From Bradyrhizobium sp. 170 (lineage in GTDB: Bacteria; Pseudomonadota; Alphaproteobacteria; Rhizobiales; Xanthobacteraceae), in assembly GCF_023101085.1 (NCBI RefSeq), contig NZ_CP064703.1, forward strand, positions 8,122,001 to 8,186,000: 64,000 nucleotides of DNA. Direction: 5' to 3'. The notes under the pieces are model-generated. The model was given only the letters and a program-made list of their open reading frames with translations. It was not told where the DNA came from and did not search any database. Of this stretch, positions 40,407 through 47,568 are shown in pieces (position 1 is the first letter of the stretch; each line of letters starts with the position of its first letter). A program made the translations under genes and the position numbers.

Positions 40407-41276
40407 TCACGCCTCGAGATGACGGCGGGGAAACAACTGCCGCACCAGTCCGCTGACATTGCCGAACAACAGCGACGCCAGATAGAGCCCTGCCGCCACA
40501 AGGATGATCGCCGGCCCCGAGGGAATCCGGGTCTGGAACGATAGCACCAGCCCGGCATAGCCGCAGACAATGGCGCTGGCGACTGCGATGCAGATCATGC
40601 CGGTGATGTCGCGCGACCAGAACCGCGCGATGCCGGCGGGCAGGATCATCAACCCGACGCCGAGCAGCGTACCGAGCGCGTGAAAGCCGTTGACGAGATT
40701 GATCACGACCAGTGCCAAAAACGCCAGATGCGCGGGCGCGCCGGCGCGAGAGACGGTGCGCAGGAACACCGGATCGACGCATTCGATCACCAGCGGCCGG
40801 TAGATCACCGCCATTACCAGCAGCGTGATGGTGGCATTGAACGCGATCACCAGCAGCGTCTGGTCGTCCATCGCCAGAATGTTGCCGAACAGCACATGCA
40901 GCAGATCGATATTGGTGCCTTTGACGGAAACGATGGTAACGCCGAGCGCCAATGACACCAGATAGAAGGTCGCGAGCGAGGCGTCTTCCTTCAGCTCGGT
41001 ATTGCGCGCGACGAGGCCCGCGAGCAGCGCGACCGTAAAGCCCGCGATCAGCCCGCCCGTCGTCATCGCGAACAGATTGAGCCCGGACACGAGGAAGCCG
41101 ATCGCCGCTCCCGGCAGGATCGCGTGCGCCATGGCGTCGCCGACGAGGCTCATCCGCCGCAGCATCAGGAACACGCCGATCGGCGCGGCGCCCAGCGCAA
41201 GCGCGATCACGGCGGCAAGCGCGCGGCGCATGAACTCGAATTCGGTGAAGGGTGCGATCAGCGCGTCGTAGAGCAT
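40407..41276 (-). CDS. znuB: Zinc ABC transporter permease (ZnuB-like)
   Basis: Membrane permease of 289 residues in the ABC-3 family with eight or more helices. Family segments are LMLRRMSLVGDAMAHAILPG, EDASLATFYLVSLALGV and VVINLVNGFHALGTLLGVGL. Starts at ATG 41276 in a TGATG overlap with znuC; the upstream frame is shadow sequence. Confidence 0.92.
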   Translation of the reverse strand: MLYDALIAPFTEFEFMRRALAAVIALALGAAPIGVFLMLRRMSLVGDAMAHAILPGAAIGFLVSGLNLFAMTTGGLIAGFTVALLAGLVARNTELKEDASLATFYLVSLALGVTIVSVKGTNIDLLHVLFGNILAMDDQTLLVIAFNATITLLVMAVIYRPLVIECVDPVFLRTVSRAGAPAHLAFLALVVINLVNGFHALGTLLGVGLMILPAGIARFWSRDITGMICIAVASAIVCGYAGLVLSFQTRIPSGPAIILVAAGLYLASLLFGNVSGLVRQLFPRRHLEA

Positions 41277-42031
41277 CAGGCGGCCTGTGACGGCAAATCG
41301 TCCGCGCAGGCGGCGGCGGTGTCGTCGAACGCCTCGCACATCCGCAAGGCGACCATCAGGTTTTCGGCGGTCAGCACCTCTGCGGTCGCGCCCCAGGCCA
41401 CCGGTCCGCGCGCCAGCAGCAGGGTTTCCGGGAAATGGTCGCGCACCAGTTCCATGTCGTGCAGCGCCGCCAGCACGGTACGGCCCTCGCCGTGCCAGCG
41501 CTTGACCAGCGCCAGCAGATCGGCCGATGTCTTCGTGTCGATGGCGTTGAACGGCTCGTCCAGCACGATCAGTCGTGCATTCTGCAGCAGCACGCGCGCG
41601 AACAGCATGCGCTGCATCTGGCCGCCGGACAGCGTGCCTATGCTGCGGTTCTCAAAACCGTTGAGGCCGACGGCGGCGAGCGCGTGCGTGATCTTGTCCC
41701 GCTCCGCCTTGCCCATGCCGCCGAAAAATCCGGTGGAGCGCCACAGGCCGGTGCCGACCAGATCGAACACCGAGATCGGAAAGCTGCGGTCGATGTCGAC
41801 GCTCTGCGGCAGATAGGCGATGTCGCGGATATCGAGGCCGCCGAGATCGATCGATCCCGAGAGCGGCTTCAAAATGCCGGCGAGCCCGCGAAACAGCGTC
41901 GACTTGCCGGCGCCGTTCGGCCCGATCACCGCCACCAGCGCGCCGGCGGCAACCTCGCCGTTGAGGTGATGCACGGCCGGGTGACGATCGTAGCCGAGCG
42001 TGACGTTGTGGAATTTGAGCCGCGCCGCCAT
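41276..42031 (-). CDS. znuC: Zinc ABC transporter ATP-binding protein (ZnuC-like)
   Basis: ATPase of 251 residues: Walker A VIGPNGAGKSTLFRGLAG, signature LSGGQMQRMLFARVLL, Walker B LIVLDEPFNAID and switch His in ALHDMELVRDHFP. ATG at 42031 has GAGG six bases upstream, in the stop region of the His-rich microprotein gene. It powers ZnuB with ZnuA as the binding protein. Confidence 0.93.
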   Translation of the reverse strand: MAARLKFHNVTLGYDRHPAVHHLNGEVAAGALVAVIGPNGAGKSTLFRGLAGILKPLSGSIDLGGLDIRDIAYLPQSVDIDRSFPISVFDLVGTGLWRSTGFFGGMGKAERDKITHALAAVGLNGFENRSIGTLSGGQMQRMLFARVLLQNARLIVLDEPFNAIDTKTSADLLALVKRWHGEGRTVLAALHDMELVRDHFPETLLLARGPVAWGATAEVLTAENLMVALRMCEAFDDTAAACADDLPSQAA

Positions 42032-42033
42032 GC

Positions 42034-42225
42034 TCACCTCATCGCCACCAGGACGACGGCCCACAGGCCGGCGCTGACCGCGAGCGCCGCGGCAAGGCGC
42101 GCGGTCACGGTCATGCGCAGGATCGACCAGGGAGCCGGTTGCGCCGGATGCGGCGTCGCCGGGCCATGGGAATGGGCGTGGCTATGGTGATGGTGCCCGT
42201 GGTCGTGGGAATGTTTGTGAGGCAT
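42034..42225 (-). CDS. His-rich small membrane protein leading the zinc operon
   Basis: A 63-residue product. Eleven of its first 20 residues are His (MPHKHSHDHGHHHHSHAHSH), followed by a short Pro-rich linker and one membrane helix (LAAALAVSAGLWAVVLVAM). It ends two bases before znuC. There is no ribosome site and only about six bases of predicted leader, so translation is likely of the leaderless type. A zinc-binding role is inferred from composition and operon. Confidence 0.75.
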   Translation of the reverse strand: MPHKHSHDHGHHHHSHAHSHGPATPHPAQPAPWSILRMTVTARLAAALAVSAGLWAVVLVAMR

Positions 42226-42230
42226 GGGTA

Positions 42231-42249
42231 AATGTTACATTATAACATT
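42231..42249 (-). promoter_or_regulatory. Zur-like operator overlapping a -10 element
   Basis: Perfect inverted repeat AATGTTA-N5-TAACATT (42231-42249). It resembles AT-rich Zur boxes of alphaproteobacteria. On the minus strand it contains TATAAT (42239-42244), 13 bases before the ATG of the His-rich protein, so a repressor here would block RNA polymerase under zinc-replete conditions. No convincing -35 was seen. Confidence 0.75.
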
Positions 42250-42274
42250 ACGGGAGTCTACGCGTTGGCTGCCA

Positions 42275-42352
42275 TAGGATGGGTAGAGCGGAGCGAAACC
42301 CATCAATGCTGGCGCGCGTGACGATGGGTTTCGCTTCGCTCTACCCATCCTA
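42275..42352. repeat. Palindromic repeat, TAGGATGGGTAGAGCG family
   Basis: Arms TAGGATGGGTAGAGCGGAGC (42275-42294) and its near-complement GCTTCGCTCTACCCATCCTA (42332-42351). Typical Bradyrhizobium-style REP spacer sequence next to the zinc promoter. Confidence 0.8.
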
Positions 42353-42364
42353 CGACACGCCTTC

Positions 42365-42735
42365 GCGATCTCGCGACGCGTTCGCCCGAGGTTTGCTCGA
42401 ATTCATGCCCCCCTGAAAAACAGAGGGTGCAGGGAAGACCGGGTGCACGCTGCACCCGCGGTCTCGTGTGCAATTTGCGCACAAGAAGACGCACACGAGC
42501 ATACAGGTTCAGCGGAGGCATCCGGCCTTCCCTGCGCAGTGGTTTTACGGCTTACTTCGTGCTCTTCCCGGCGAACGGCTTTCTTGCCACCGTCATCGGC
42601 GGGACACTTCCCGCCGACTTGACGCCAGCACCGCGGCGTCAGAACCACACGACTTCGCCGTACGCGTCATGCCAGCCTCGTCAGTCATGGCTTCCGCGTC
42701 CACCGCATCCCACCGCGCGTTTCGTGACGATCGCG
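42365..42735. repeat. Large composite repeat block with nested hairpins
   Basis: About 370 bases holding several perfect stems: GGGTGCA-CGC-TGCACCC (42441-42457), extended by outer GACC/GGTC pairs; GGCGGGA-CACT-TCCCGCC (42598-42615); GACGCC-N8-GGCGTC (42621-42640). From memory the whole block recurs in Bradyrhizobium genomes and its open frames are often mis-called as proteins. I treat it as a non-coding repeat, possibly transcribed. Confidence 0.6.
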
Positions 42736-42937
42736 AGCCGCCCCTCTTGCCGGGTGGGACAGGTGCATGGATGAACTGATTTGCGAGGGAACAAAAGGGG
42801 AATATCTTTGCACCGGGTACTGGACCAAGCGCTGGCGTGATTTGCCCGACGGGCAACACAGGCTTTGGTAGGCCGGCCGGGACAGAAGCCGAGTCATCGC
42901 ATGAACGCGGCGGCCAATTGAGGCGACCAATTCCCCG
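42736..42937. other. Spacer before the four-helix membrane protein
   Basis: No gene recognised. It should contain the promoter of the gene at 42938, but no clear -35/-10 pair is visible. Confidence 0.4.
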
Positions 42938-43405
42938 ATGACCCAGAACTGCAAACCAGAGAAATGTCTGAGCGATCGATTTCGCGACAGGACCGGTGAA
43001 TTCCTGGTCGAAACCCTGTCTCTGGCCATGGGTGTCTTGGCCGTTTACTGGTGCAAGCCGGAAGGCATGGTTGCCGGGATAATCATTTTCGGCGTTGCTT
43101 ACTTCGTCACGGATTTCCTGCATCCGATATTCTGGGCACTATTGCCCACCCTTCTCAGCTTGCTCGGGGCTGTCATCGTTCTGCACACCATCTCCCTGGC
43201 ATCTCAATCCGGAATCCCGGCAATGGTCGCTGCGATGTTCCTTCCGGTGGTTGCCCAAGCCTATTGGATTTGGGTCCAGGGGGCGGATACGGGCACCCTG
43301 TTTCACGCCCTGCCCCTGTTGTGTGCGGCATGGCTAATCCTGCTTGGTCTCTGGTTTCTTACGCGGACCATCTTCACCGACTGGCTTCCCCAGCAATCAA
43401 ACTGA
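42938..43405 (+). CDS. Four-helix membrane protein, unknown
   Basis: A 155-residue product with about four hydrophobic helices (LSLAMGVLAVYW, GIIIFGVAYFVTDFLHPIFW, LLSLLGAVIVLHTISLA and LLCAAWLILLGLWFLTRTIF). No family recognised. The ribosome site is weak. Protein-like helices support a real gene, but it lies in an accessory region without informative neighbours. Confidence 0.6.
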   Translation: MTQNCKPEKCLSDRFRDRTGEFLVETLSLAMGVLAVYWCKPEGMVAGIIIFGVAYFVTDFLHPIFWALLPTLLSLLGAVIVLHTISLASQSGIPAMVAAMFLPVVAQAYWIWVQGADTGTLFHALPLLCAAWLILLGLWFLTRTIFTDWLPQQSN

Positions 43406-43449
43406 GAGACTGTCGAGGCTGGGTCCGCATCTGGAGCACGGAGGCGGCC

Positions 43450-43587
43450 TTAATTTCGAACGCCAATCGATGAGACCGTAGACCGGATCATCCGCATGCC
43501 AGCGTCGGTGTAACGGGCGCCGTTGAAGTTGACGTCAACGACCCACAAAACGAACAGAGCAACAAATGCGGCGGCAACAGCTTTCAT
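43450..43587 (-). CDS. 45-residue single-helix protein
   Basis: Short product beginning MKAVAAAFVALFVLWVVDVN and ending IRSTVSSIGVRN. It has a hydrophobic first half followed by NFNGARYTDAGMRMIRS. From memory, near-identical small proteins with a VDxxxNxGRYTDA core occur in many paralogs in Bradyrhizobium. No function is known. There is no clear ribosome site. Confidence 0.6.
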   Translation of the reverse strand: MKAVAAAFVALFVLWVVDVNFNGARYTDAGMRMIRSTVSSIGVRN

Positions 43588-43656
43588 AAACTGTTAACGA
43601 TTGGGGTACGGCATGCGTTCCGCGGCCGCGATCACCTGCGGGGATGCTCCCGGCCC

Positions 43657-43863
43657 CTAGGGCATCGGGGATCGCCGATGAGTGATCCGAGCAACCCACG
43701 CATTGGCTTTTTCCCATTCAAGGAGAGAGGTTTCGAGACATTTATCCGCCGCGACCTGATCGTTCGGGTGTGCTTTTTGGCATCCCTCACGTTCCTTTGC
43801 CTCGTCAAAACGAGAACATCCGACCAAAAGCAATAGCGCGGCAATCGTCGACAGGTTTCTCAC
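43657..43863 (-). CDS. Small Cys-containing lipoprotein
   Basis: A 68-residue product with lipoprotein signal MRNLSTIAALLLLVGC (lipid Cys at 16) and a charged mature part with two more Cys (EREGCQKAHPNDQVAADKCL). GTG at 43863 with AGGA just upstream is preferred to GTG at 43899. Unknown function. Confidence 0.7.
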   Translation of the reverse strand: MRNLSTIAALLLLVGCSRFDEAKEREGCQKAHPNDQVAADKCLETSLLEWEKANAWVARITHRRSPMP

Positions 43864-44025
43864 GATCCTCGTCCTACGTTGCGATAGCGTGGTCGTCACC
43901 GAGACGGGTCAGGTCTCGACAGGTCGAGATGAGACGGTGAGACGGATCAGTCGTGCGGGTTACCCTTGCAGCAGACATCACCGCGGTCACCAGTGCTTTG
44001 GCGGCGGCTGAACAACACAGGTGTT

Positions 44026-44056
44026 GGGCCAGGTCGCCATCATCGCAACCTGGCCC
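44026..44056 (-). terminator. Hairpin after the secreted protein gene
   Basis: Nine-bp perfect stem GGGCCAGGT/ACCTGGCCC with a 13-base loop, 17 bases past the stop of the minus-strand gene. No T run, so termination is only likely. Confidence 0.45.
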
Positions 44057-44072
44057 CACGTAAAAATAAACC

Positions 44073-44411
44073 CTACTGACAGACGTACATGATGCTGTCG
44101 CCGCCCTTGATGGCAGTACCGGGCGTGCAGCCAATGCCATTGCGCGCTGCGTAGTCAGGCCAGCCGGTGTAGCTGTACCCACGACCACTCCAGGGGCCAC
44201 CGAAGTAGTAGGCCCTCACGGCGTACCAGGAGCCCGGCTCGACGTAGGCCGCCCTCGCGGCGTAACCACGGGTGATATAGACCCGCTTCTGCGCCTCGGC
44301 TTTATTGATCGACAGCGATATCCCGCCTTGATCGGACCAGCCAGGCGAAAACAACGCCGCACATGCGAACGTCGACGCAGCGATGGCCACCGCTCTCAAA
44401 GTCATTTTCAT
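44073..44411 (-). CDS. Secreted Tyr/Gly-rich protein, unknown
   Basis: A 112-residue product with a signal peptide (VAIAASTFACAALFSPG) and a mature part rich in Tyr, Gly and Ala (VYITRGYAARAAYVEPGSWY, GRGYSYTGWPDY). It ends with two Cys (GIGCTPGTAIKGGDSIMYVC) that may form a disulfide. No family recognised. A FixK/FNR-type box lies 60 bases upstream. Confidence 0.65.
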   Translation of the reverse strand: MKMTLRAVAIAASTFACAALFSPGWSDQGGISLSINKAEAQKRVYITRGYAARAAYVEPGSWYAVRAYYFGGPWSGRGYSYTGWPDYAARNGIGCTPGTAIKGGDSIMYVCQ

Positions 44412-44470
44412 GCTCTACTCCATTGCTAATCCCCGCGGCTTAAACCGTGCTTTTGCCGGTGGCGCGCCCT

Positions 44471-44484
44471 TTGACATAGATCAA
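44471..44484 (-). promoter_or_regulatory. FixK2/FNR-type box
   Basis: TTGACATAGATCAA, a full match to the TTGA-N6-TCAA form bound by FixK2/FNR proteins. It is centred about 66 bases before the start of the secreted protein gene, the only gene whose promoter lies here. Low-oxygen control is inferred. Confidence 0.55.
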
Positions 44485-44569
44485 GCGCCCTGACCGTTCG
44501 GTTGGGGCTCTAGCCGCGGGTGCTGGGCGGTAGCGTTGCGCAATTCGCGGCACGATGTGAGGCCGCGGC

Positions 44570-45208
44570 CTAAGCCGTCGCTGCGGCCGGCTGCTTCAGT
44601 TCGGCCAGGGCGTGCCGCACGACGGCCACCGAGCCTTGCAGCGCAAGCACGGCCATAATCGCGGCGACGATAATGTCGGGCCAGCCGGTGCCGGTACCGA
44701 ACACGCCAAGCGCAGCCAGCAACACAGCCAGATTGCCCAACACGTCATTGCGCGTGCAAATCCAGGCCGACCGCATGTTGGCGTCGCCCGTGCGGTGCCG
44801 CCACAACAGGTAAAAGGACAGCGCGTTGGCGGCCAGCGCGGCAAAGCCGACACTGCCCATGGTGATCGCCTGCGGCAGCGTCCCATGCAGGGCATGCCAG
44901 CCGGCGACGCCGATAACCCATAGCCCGAAAACGCCCATCGTGACGCCCTTGGCAAGCGCGGCGCCGGCCCGATAGCGCAAGGCCATGCCGACCACGAACA
45001 AGCTGATCGCGTAGTTCGCGGCGTCGCCCAGAAAGTCGAGCGCGTCGGCTTGGAGGGAGGCAGACCCCGCAGCCAGGCCCGCGCCGATTTCAACCAGGAA
45101 CATCGCAGCATTGATGCCGAGCACGGCCCACAGGACGCGACGAAAGGCGCTCACGTCCTGGCGCGGGCCGAGGTTCAGGGGTGGTGGTGCGCAGCAGTGA
45201 TCCGCCAT
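44570..45208 (-). CDS. Short CDF-family cation transporter with an altered metal site
   Basis: Membrane protein of 212 residues with six helices and no C-terminal cytoplasmic domain (typical CDF proteins have about 300). The second-helix site is DFLGD in LQADALDFLGDAANYAISLF. The fifth-helix site, usually HxxxD, reads CTRND in WICTRNDVLGNLAVLLAALG, so a Cys replaces the His. A Cys pair sits at the N-terminus (MADHCCAPPP). These features suggest a thiophilic or otherwise unusual metal. It lies 28 bp after the GDCCVxC gene. Confidence 0.82.
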   Translation of the reverse strand: MADHCCAPPPLNLGPRQDVSAFRRVLWAVLGINAAMFLVEIGAGLAAGSASLQADALDFLGDAANYAISLFVVGMALRYRAGAALAKGVTMGVFGLWVIGVAGWHALHGTLPQAITMGSVGFAALAANALSFYLLWRHRTGDANMRSAWICTRNDVLGNLAVLLAALGVFGTGTGWPDIIVAAIMAVLALQGSVAVVRHALAELKQPAAATA

Positions 45209-45236
45209 GACTGGAAGATAGTCGCAGGCAGCAACG

Positions 45237-45455
45237 TTACACAATCACGCTGCAACACGCTCCCTTGCCGTCGATCTGGACCGGCGGGCACGGTATGGTT
45301 CCGTAAGAGCAGTAAACGCAGCAATCGCCCGGCCTGGGCTTGAGCCGGGTGCCGCAGTTCCGACAGTCGTAGAAGAACTGGCAGGCGTCTGTCGGCATGG
45401 TCTCGGTGGCCTGGTGCCCACACGCGGGACAGGTCAGTGTCGATTCAAGCTGCAT
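45237..45455 (-). CDS. GDCCVxC-domain protein
   Basis: A 72-residue Cys-rich protein: an N-terminal zinc-ribbon-like part (CPACGHQATE, CRNCGTRL) and the hallmark GDCCVYCSYGTIPCPPVQ, then GACCSVIV. In some relatives one of these Cys is selenocysteine; here all are Cys codons. Such genes often sit beside heavy-metal transporters, as here with a CDF gene, but the function is unknown. Confidence 0.82.
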   Translation of the reverse strand: MQLESTLTCPACGHQATETMPTDACQFFYDCRNCGTRLKPRPGDCCVYCSYGTIPCPPVQIDGKGACCSVIV

Positions 45456-45485
45456 GGCCTCAGACTGAACTAGGACACCCCAAAT

Positions 45486-45623
45486 TCACAACCCATGCTT
45501 TGCCCAGACGGCGCGGACCTCTTCATCCGTCGCGAACTCACCCTTCGCGGCTTCGGCGAGCGAAGCATCGAGGTCGGCGGCTTCCTCAGGCGTGAGCTCA
45601 TAGGGTTCGAGCAAGCGGGTCAT
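45486..45623 (-). CDS. Orphan antitoxin-like protein, 45 residues
   Basis: Short acidic product: it begins MTRLLEPYELTPEEAADLDA and ends GEFATDEEVRAVWAKHGL. It resembles small antitoxins whose genes precede RelE/ParE-family toxins. No toxin frame follows; 30 bases further the GDCCVxC gene begins. Probably a remnant or a solo antitoxin. Confidence 0.6.
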   Translation of the reverse strand: MTRLLEPYELTPEEAADLDASLAEAAKGEFATDEEVRAVWAKHGL

Positions 45624-45680
45624 GCTGCAAACATAGTGCTCCCAGCATCTCTTAGGAAGCCTTGTGGTCCGTCTCTCAGC

Positions 45681-46184
45681 TCACGGCTTCCCGATCACCA
45701 TCGCGATCGCCGCTGCCAGGAACGGAAACGGCACCGAGACCGCCGCGCGAAACCAGACGAACCGGGCCGGCATGAACGGGATTTCCCACAAGATCATGCG
45801 CTGGAAGGCGAACAGCGCCCAAGCGACGACATAGGCGATCACCTGCGGCGGGCCGCCGCCGACTTTCAGCGCCACCGCGCCGATCGAGAAACCGACCACG
45901 GGGCCGCCGGGGGTTGCGGCGCCGGCGATCACTGCGGTCAACACGCCGAACCAGCCGCTGTCCGGCCCGAGCCAGCCGGTGATGACTTCCGGCGGGATGA
46001 CGGCGGCGATGTAGCCCGAGCCGATCACGCCGAGCGCGATGCGCGGCACGATGTTGATGAAGTCCATGCTGCCTTCGCGCACCGACGACACCAGCACGAC
46101 GCGCCCGCGCTGCCAGGCCATGAAGCCGAGCACGGCGACCGAGCCCCACAGGGTGATGTCGATGATCAGCGCGGAGAGGGTCAT
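45681..46184 (-). CDS. Permease, YraQ/ArsP-like, second half-protein
   Basis: Membrane protein of 167 residues with four to five helices and the motif AGAATPGGPVVGFSIGAVAL, matching one half of COG0701-type permeases (normally one chain of about 330 residues). ATG at 46184 overlaps the stop of the upstream half by 4 bp. The two likely assemble as a heterodimer. Substrate unknown. Confidence 0.75.
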   Translation of the reverse strand: MTLSALIIDITLWGSVAVLGFMAWQRGRVVLVSSVREGSMDFINIVPRIALGVIGSGYIAAVIPPEVITGWLGPDSGWFGVLTAVIAGAATPGGPVVGFSIGAVALKVGGGPPQVIAYVVAWALFAFQRMILWEIPFMPARFVWFRAAVSVPFPFLAAAIAMVIGKP

Positions 46185-46783
46185 GACGGCGGCTCCGGCT
46201 CGCCCTTCGGGTACATCCGCACGAAGACGAAGCGGCCGAGCGCGCCGGCCAGCACCGGGATCGGCAGCGAGATCACGATCCGCCACAGCGTGAACTCCGT
46301 GCCGAGAATCGGCAATTCCCAGGCGACCGCGCGGCCGTAGCCGATCAGCGTCCAGCTCACGACCATGGCGATGGTGGCGCCGAAATCGGCGCCGACGGTC
46401 AAAAGCGCCGCCGCCACCGGATAGGCGGTGAAGGGACCGCCGGGCAGGATCGCGCCGAACGCCGTTCCGATCAAAAGTCCCTTCAGGCCCGAGTTCGGCC
46501 CCAGCGCTCGCGATACTTTGTCGTGCGGCAGAATTTCCGCGATGAAGCCGCCGAGCAGGCAGCCGGCCAGCACGCGCGGCATGATTTCCCCGAACAGCCA
46601 GAGATCATGCGTGAGGATTTTTAGCACGCCATCAACGCCGTCGCGCCGCCAGACCAGCGCGGCGCAGACCACGACCAGCGCGCCGATCACGATCATCGAC
46701 CAGCCCACCGGCTTGCGGGCGCGCCGGGGCTTCGGCTCGGCGTCATCGGCAGGCGCCGGGTCTTTTATCTGATGTTCTGACAA
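46181..46783 (-). CDS. Permease, YraQ/ArsP-like, first half-protein
   Basis: Membrane protein of 200 residues with a charged N-terminal tail, about five helices and the motif GAILPGGPFTAYPVAAALLT, which mirrors the motif of the downstream half. AGCCLLGGFIAEILPHDKVS is also family-like. Translationally coupled (ATGA) to the second half. Confidence 0.75.
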   Translation of the reverse strand: MSEHQIKDPAPADDAEPKPRRARKPVGWSMIVIGALVVVCAALVWRRDGVDGVLKILTHDLWLFGEIMPRVLAGCLLGGFIAEILPHDKVSRALGPNSGLKGLLIGTAFGAILPGGPFTAYPVAAALLTVGADFGATIAMVVSWTLIGYGRAVAWELPILGTEFTLWRIVISLPIPVLAGALGRFVFVRMYPKGEPEPPS

Positions 46784-46921
46784 GGGCGATGGGTTCGGCG
46801 GGTGATGCTATTTCGTCCCTGCTTAGTCCCGCCATGGTGGCGACGCAACGATAGCCATGCGCATCTCAGGCATGCCCATGCGAGGGCGTCACGCGGCCCT
46901 GCCCGCCCGCGGGCCATTCGT

Positions 46922-47296
46922 TCAGGTGAACTGGCGGACCAGCGCAAGGCCGGCAAACAGCCCGGCAATCGAGAGCACGACCGAGCCAACGACATAAAGC
47001 GCCGCAAGGCCAAGTTCGCCGCGCTCGTAGAGCAGCGCTGCATCGAGCGAGTAGGCCGAAAACGTCGTGTAGCCGCCGAGGATGCCGGTCATCAAAAACA
47101 GCCGCCAGGGCTGCGACGCCTCGCCCTTGAAGGCGAGATAGCCCGCGATCAGCCCCATCACGGTCGAGCCCGTGACGTTGATGATGAAGGTGCCCCAGGG
47201 AAATCCGGTGCCGAGAATGCGGGCGCAGGTGAGGTTGATGAGATGGCGCAGCGTCGCGCCAAGGCCGCCACCGACAAAGACCAGCAGATAGCTCAT
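46922..47296 (-). CDS. crcB: Fluoride exporter CrcB/Fluc
   Basis: Small four-helix fluoride channel subunit of 124 residues that acts as a dual-topology dimer. Motifs are VGGGLGATLRHLINL, WGTFIINVTGS (pore Asn) and GILGGYTTFSAYSLDAALLY (the TTFS selectivity region). Start at 47296; the upstream extension lies in a repeat. No fluoride riboswitch could be recognised upstream. Confidence 0.93.
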   Translation of the reverse strand: MSYLLVFVGGGLGATLRHLINLTCARILGTGFPWGTFIINVTGSTVMGLIAGYLAFKGEASQPWRLFLMTGILGGYTTFSAYSLDAALLYERGELGLAALYVVGSVVLSIAGLFAGLALVRQFT

Positions 47297-47440
47297 CGCA
47301 GCATTTTTCCACGTAGCAAAGGCACCCGGCATGCCGCTTGTGCCGGATGGCAGCGATCCCTGCAAGGATCGGGACGGCGCCGGCGAACGAATAAGGGCGG
47401 CAGCCGCACGACCACCGCCCTTCGAACTCTTATCCGCTGT

Positions 47441-47560
47441 CATTCCGGGGCAGCCCCGCAGGGCTGAGCCCGGAATCCATTTCACGGCAGGCACGCGGCC
47501 CGATCGATTCTACGATGTGCAATTGCACATCGTAGCTCGCGCTACGCGCGCCCCGGAATG
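47441..47560. repeat. Palindromic repeat with a 26-bp perfect core
   Basis: Outer arms CATTCCGGGG (47441-47450) and CCCCGGAATG (47551-47560). Inside is a perfect 26-bp palindrome (47510-47535) centred on GCAATTGC with arms CTACGATGTGC. It lies between crcB and sodB. It is of the Bradyrhizobium spacer-repeat type. Confidence 0.8.
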
Positions 47561-47568
47561 ACGGAGTG

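Noticed and set aside
42427..42779. Open frames of 100-115 codons on the plus strand
   Set aside because: They fall in the composite repeat block. The translations are of the kind often mis-annotated from this repeat.
45456..45485. Toxin gene partner for the antitoxin-like frame
   Set aside because: Only 30 bases separate it from the next gene, and no RelE/ParE-like sequence exists on either strand nearby.
47297..47440. Possible fluoride riboswitch upstream of crcB
   Set aside because: I looked for the conserved crcB-motif core and pseudoknot sequence and did not find it.
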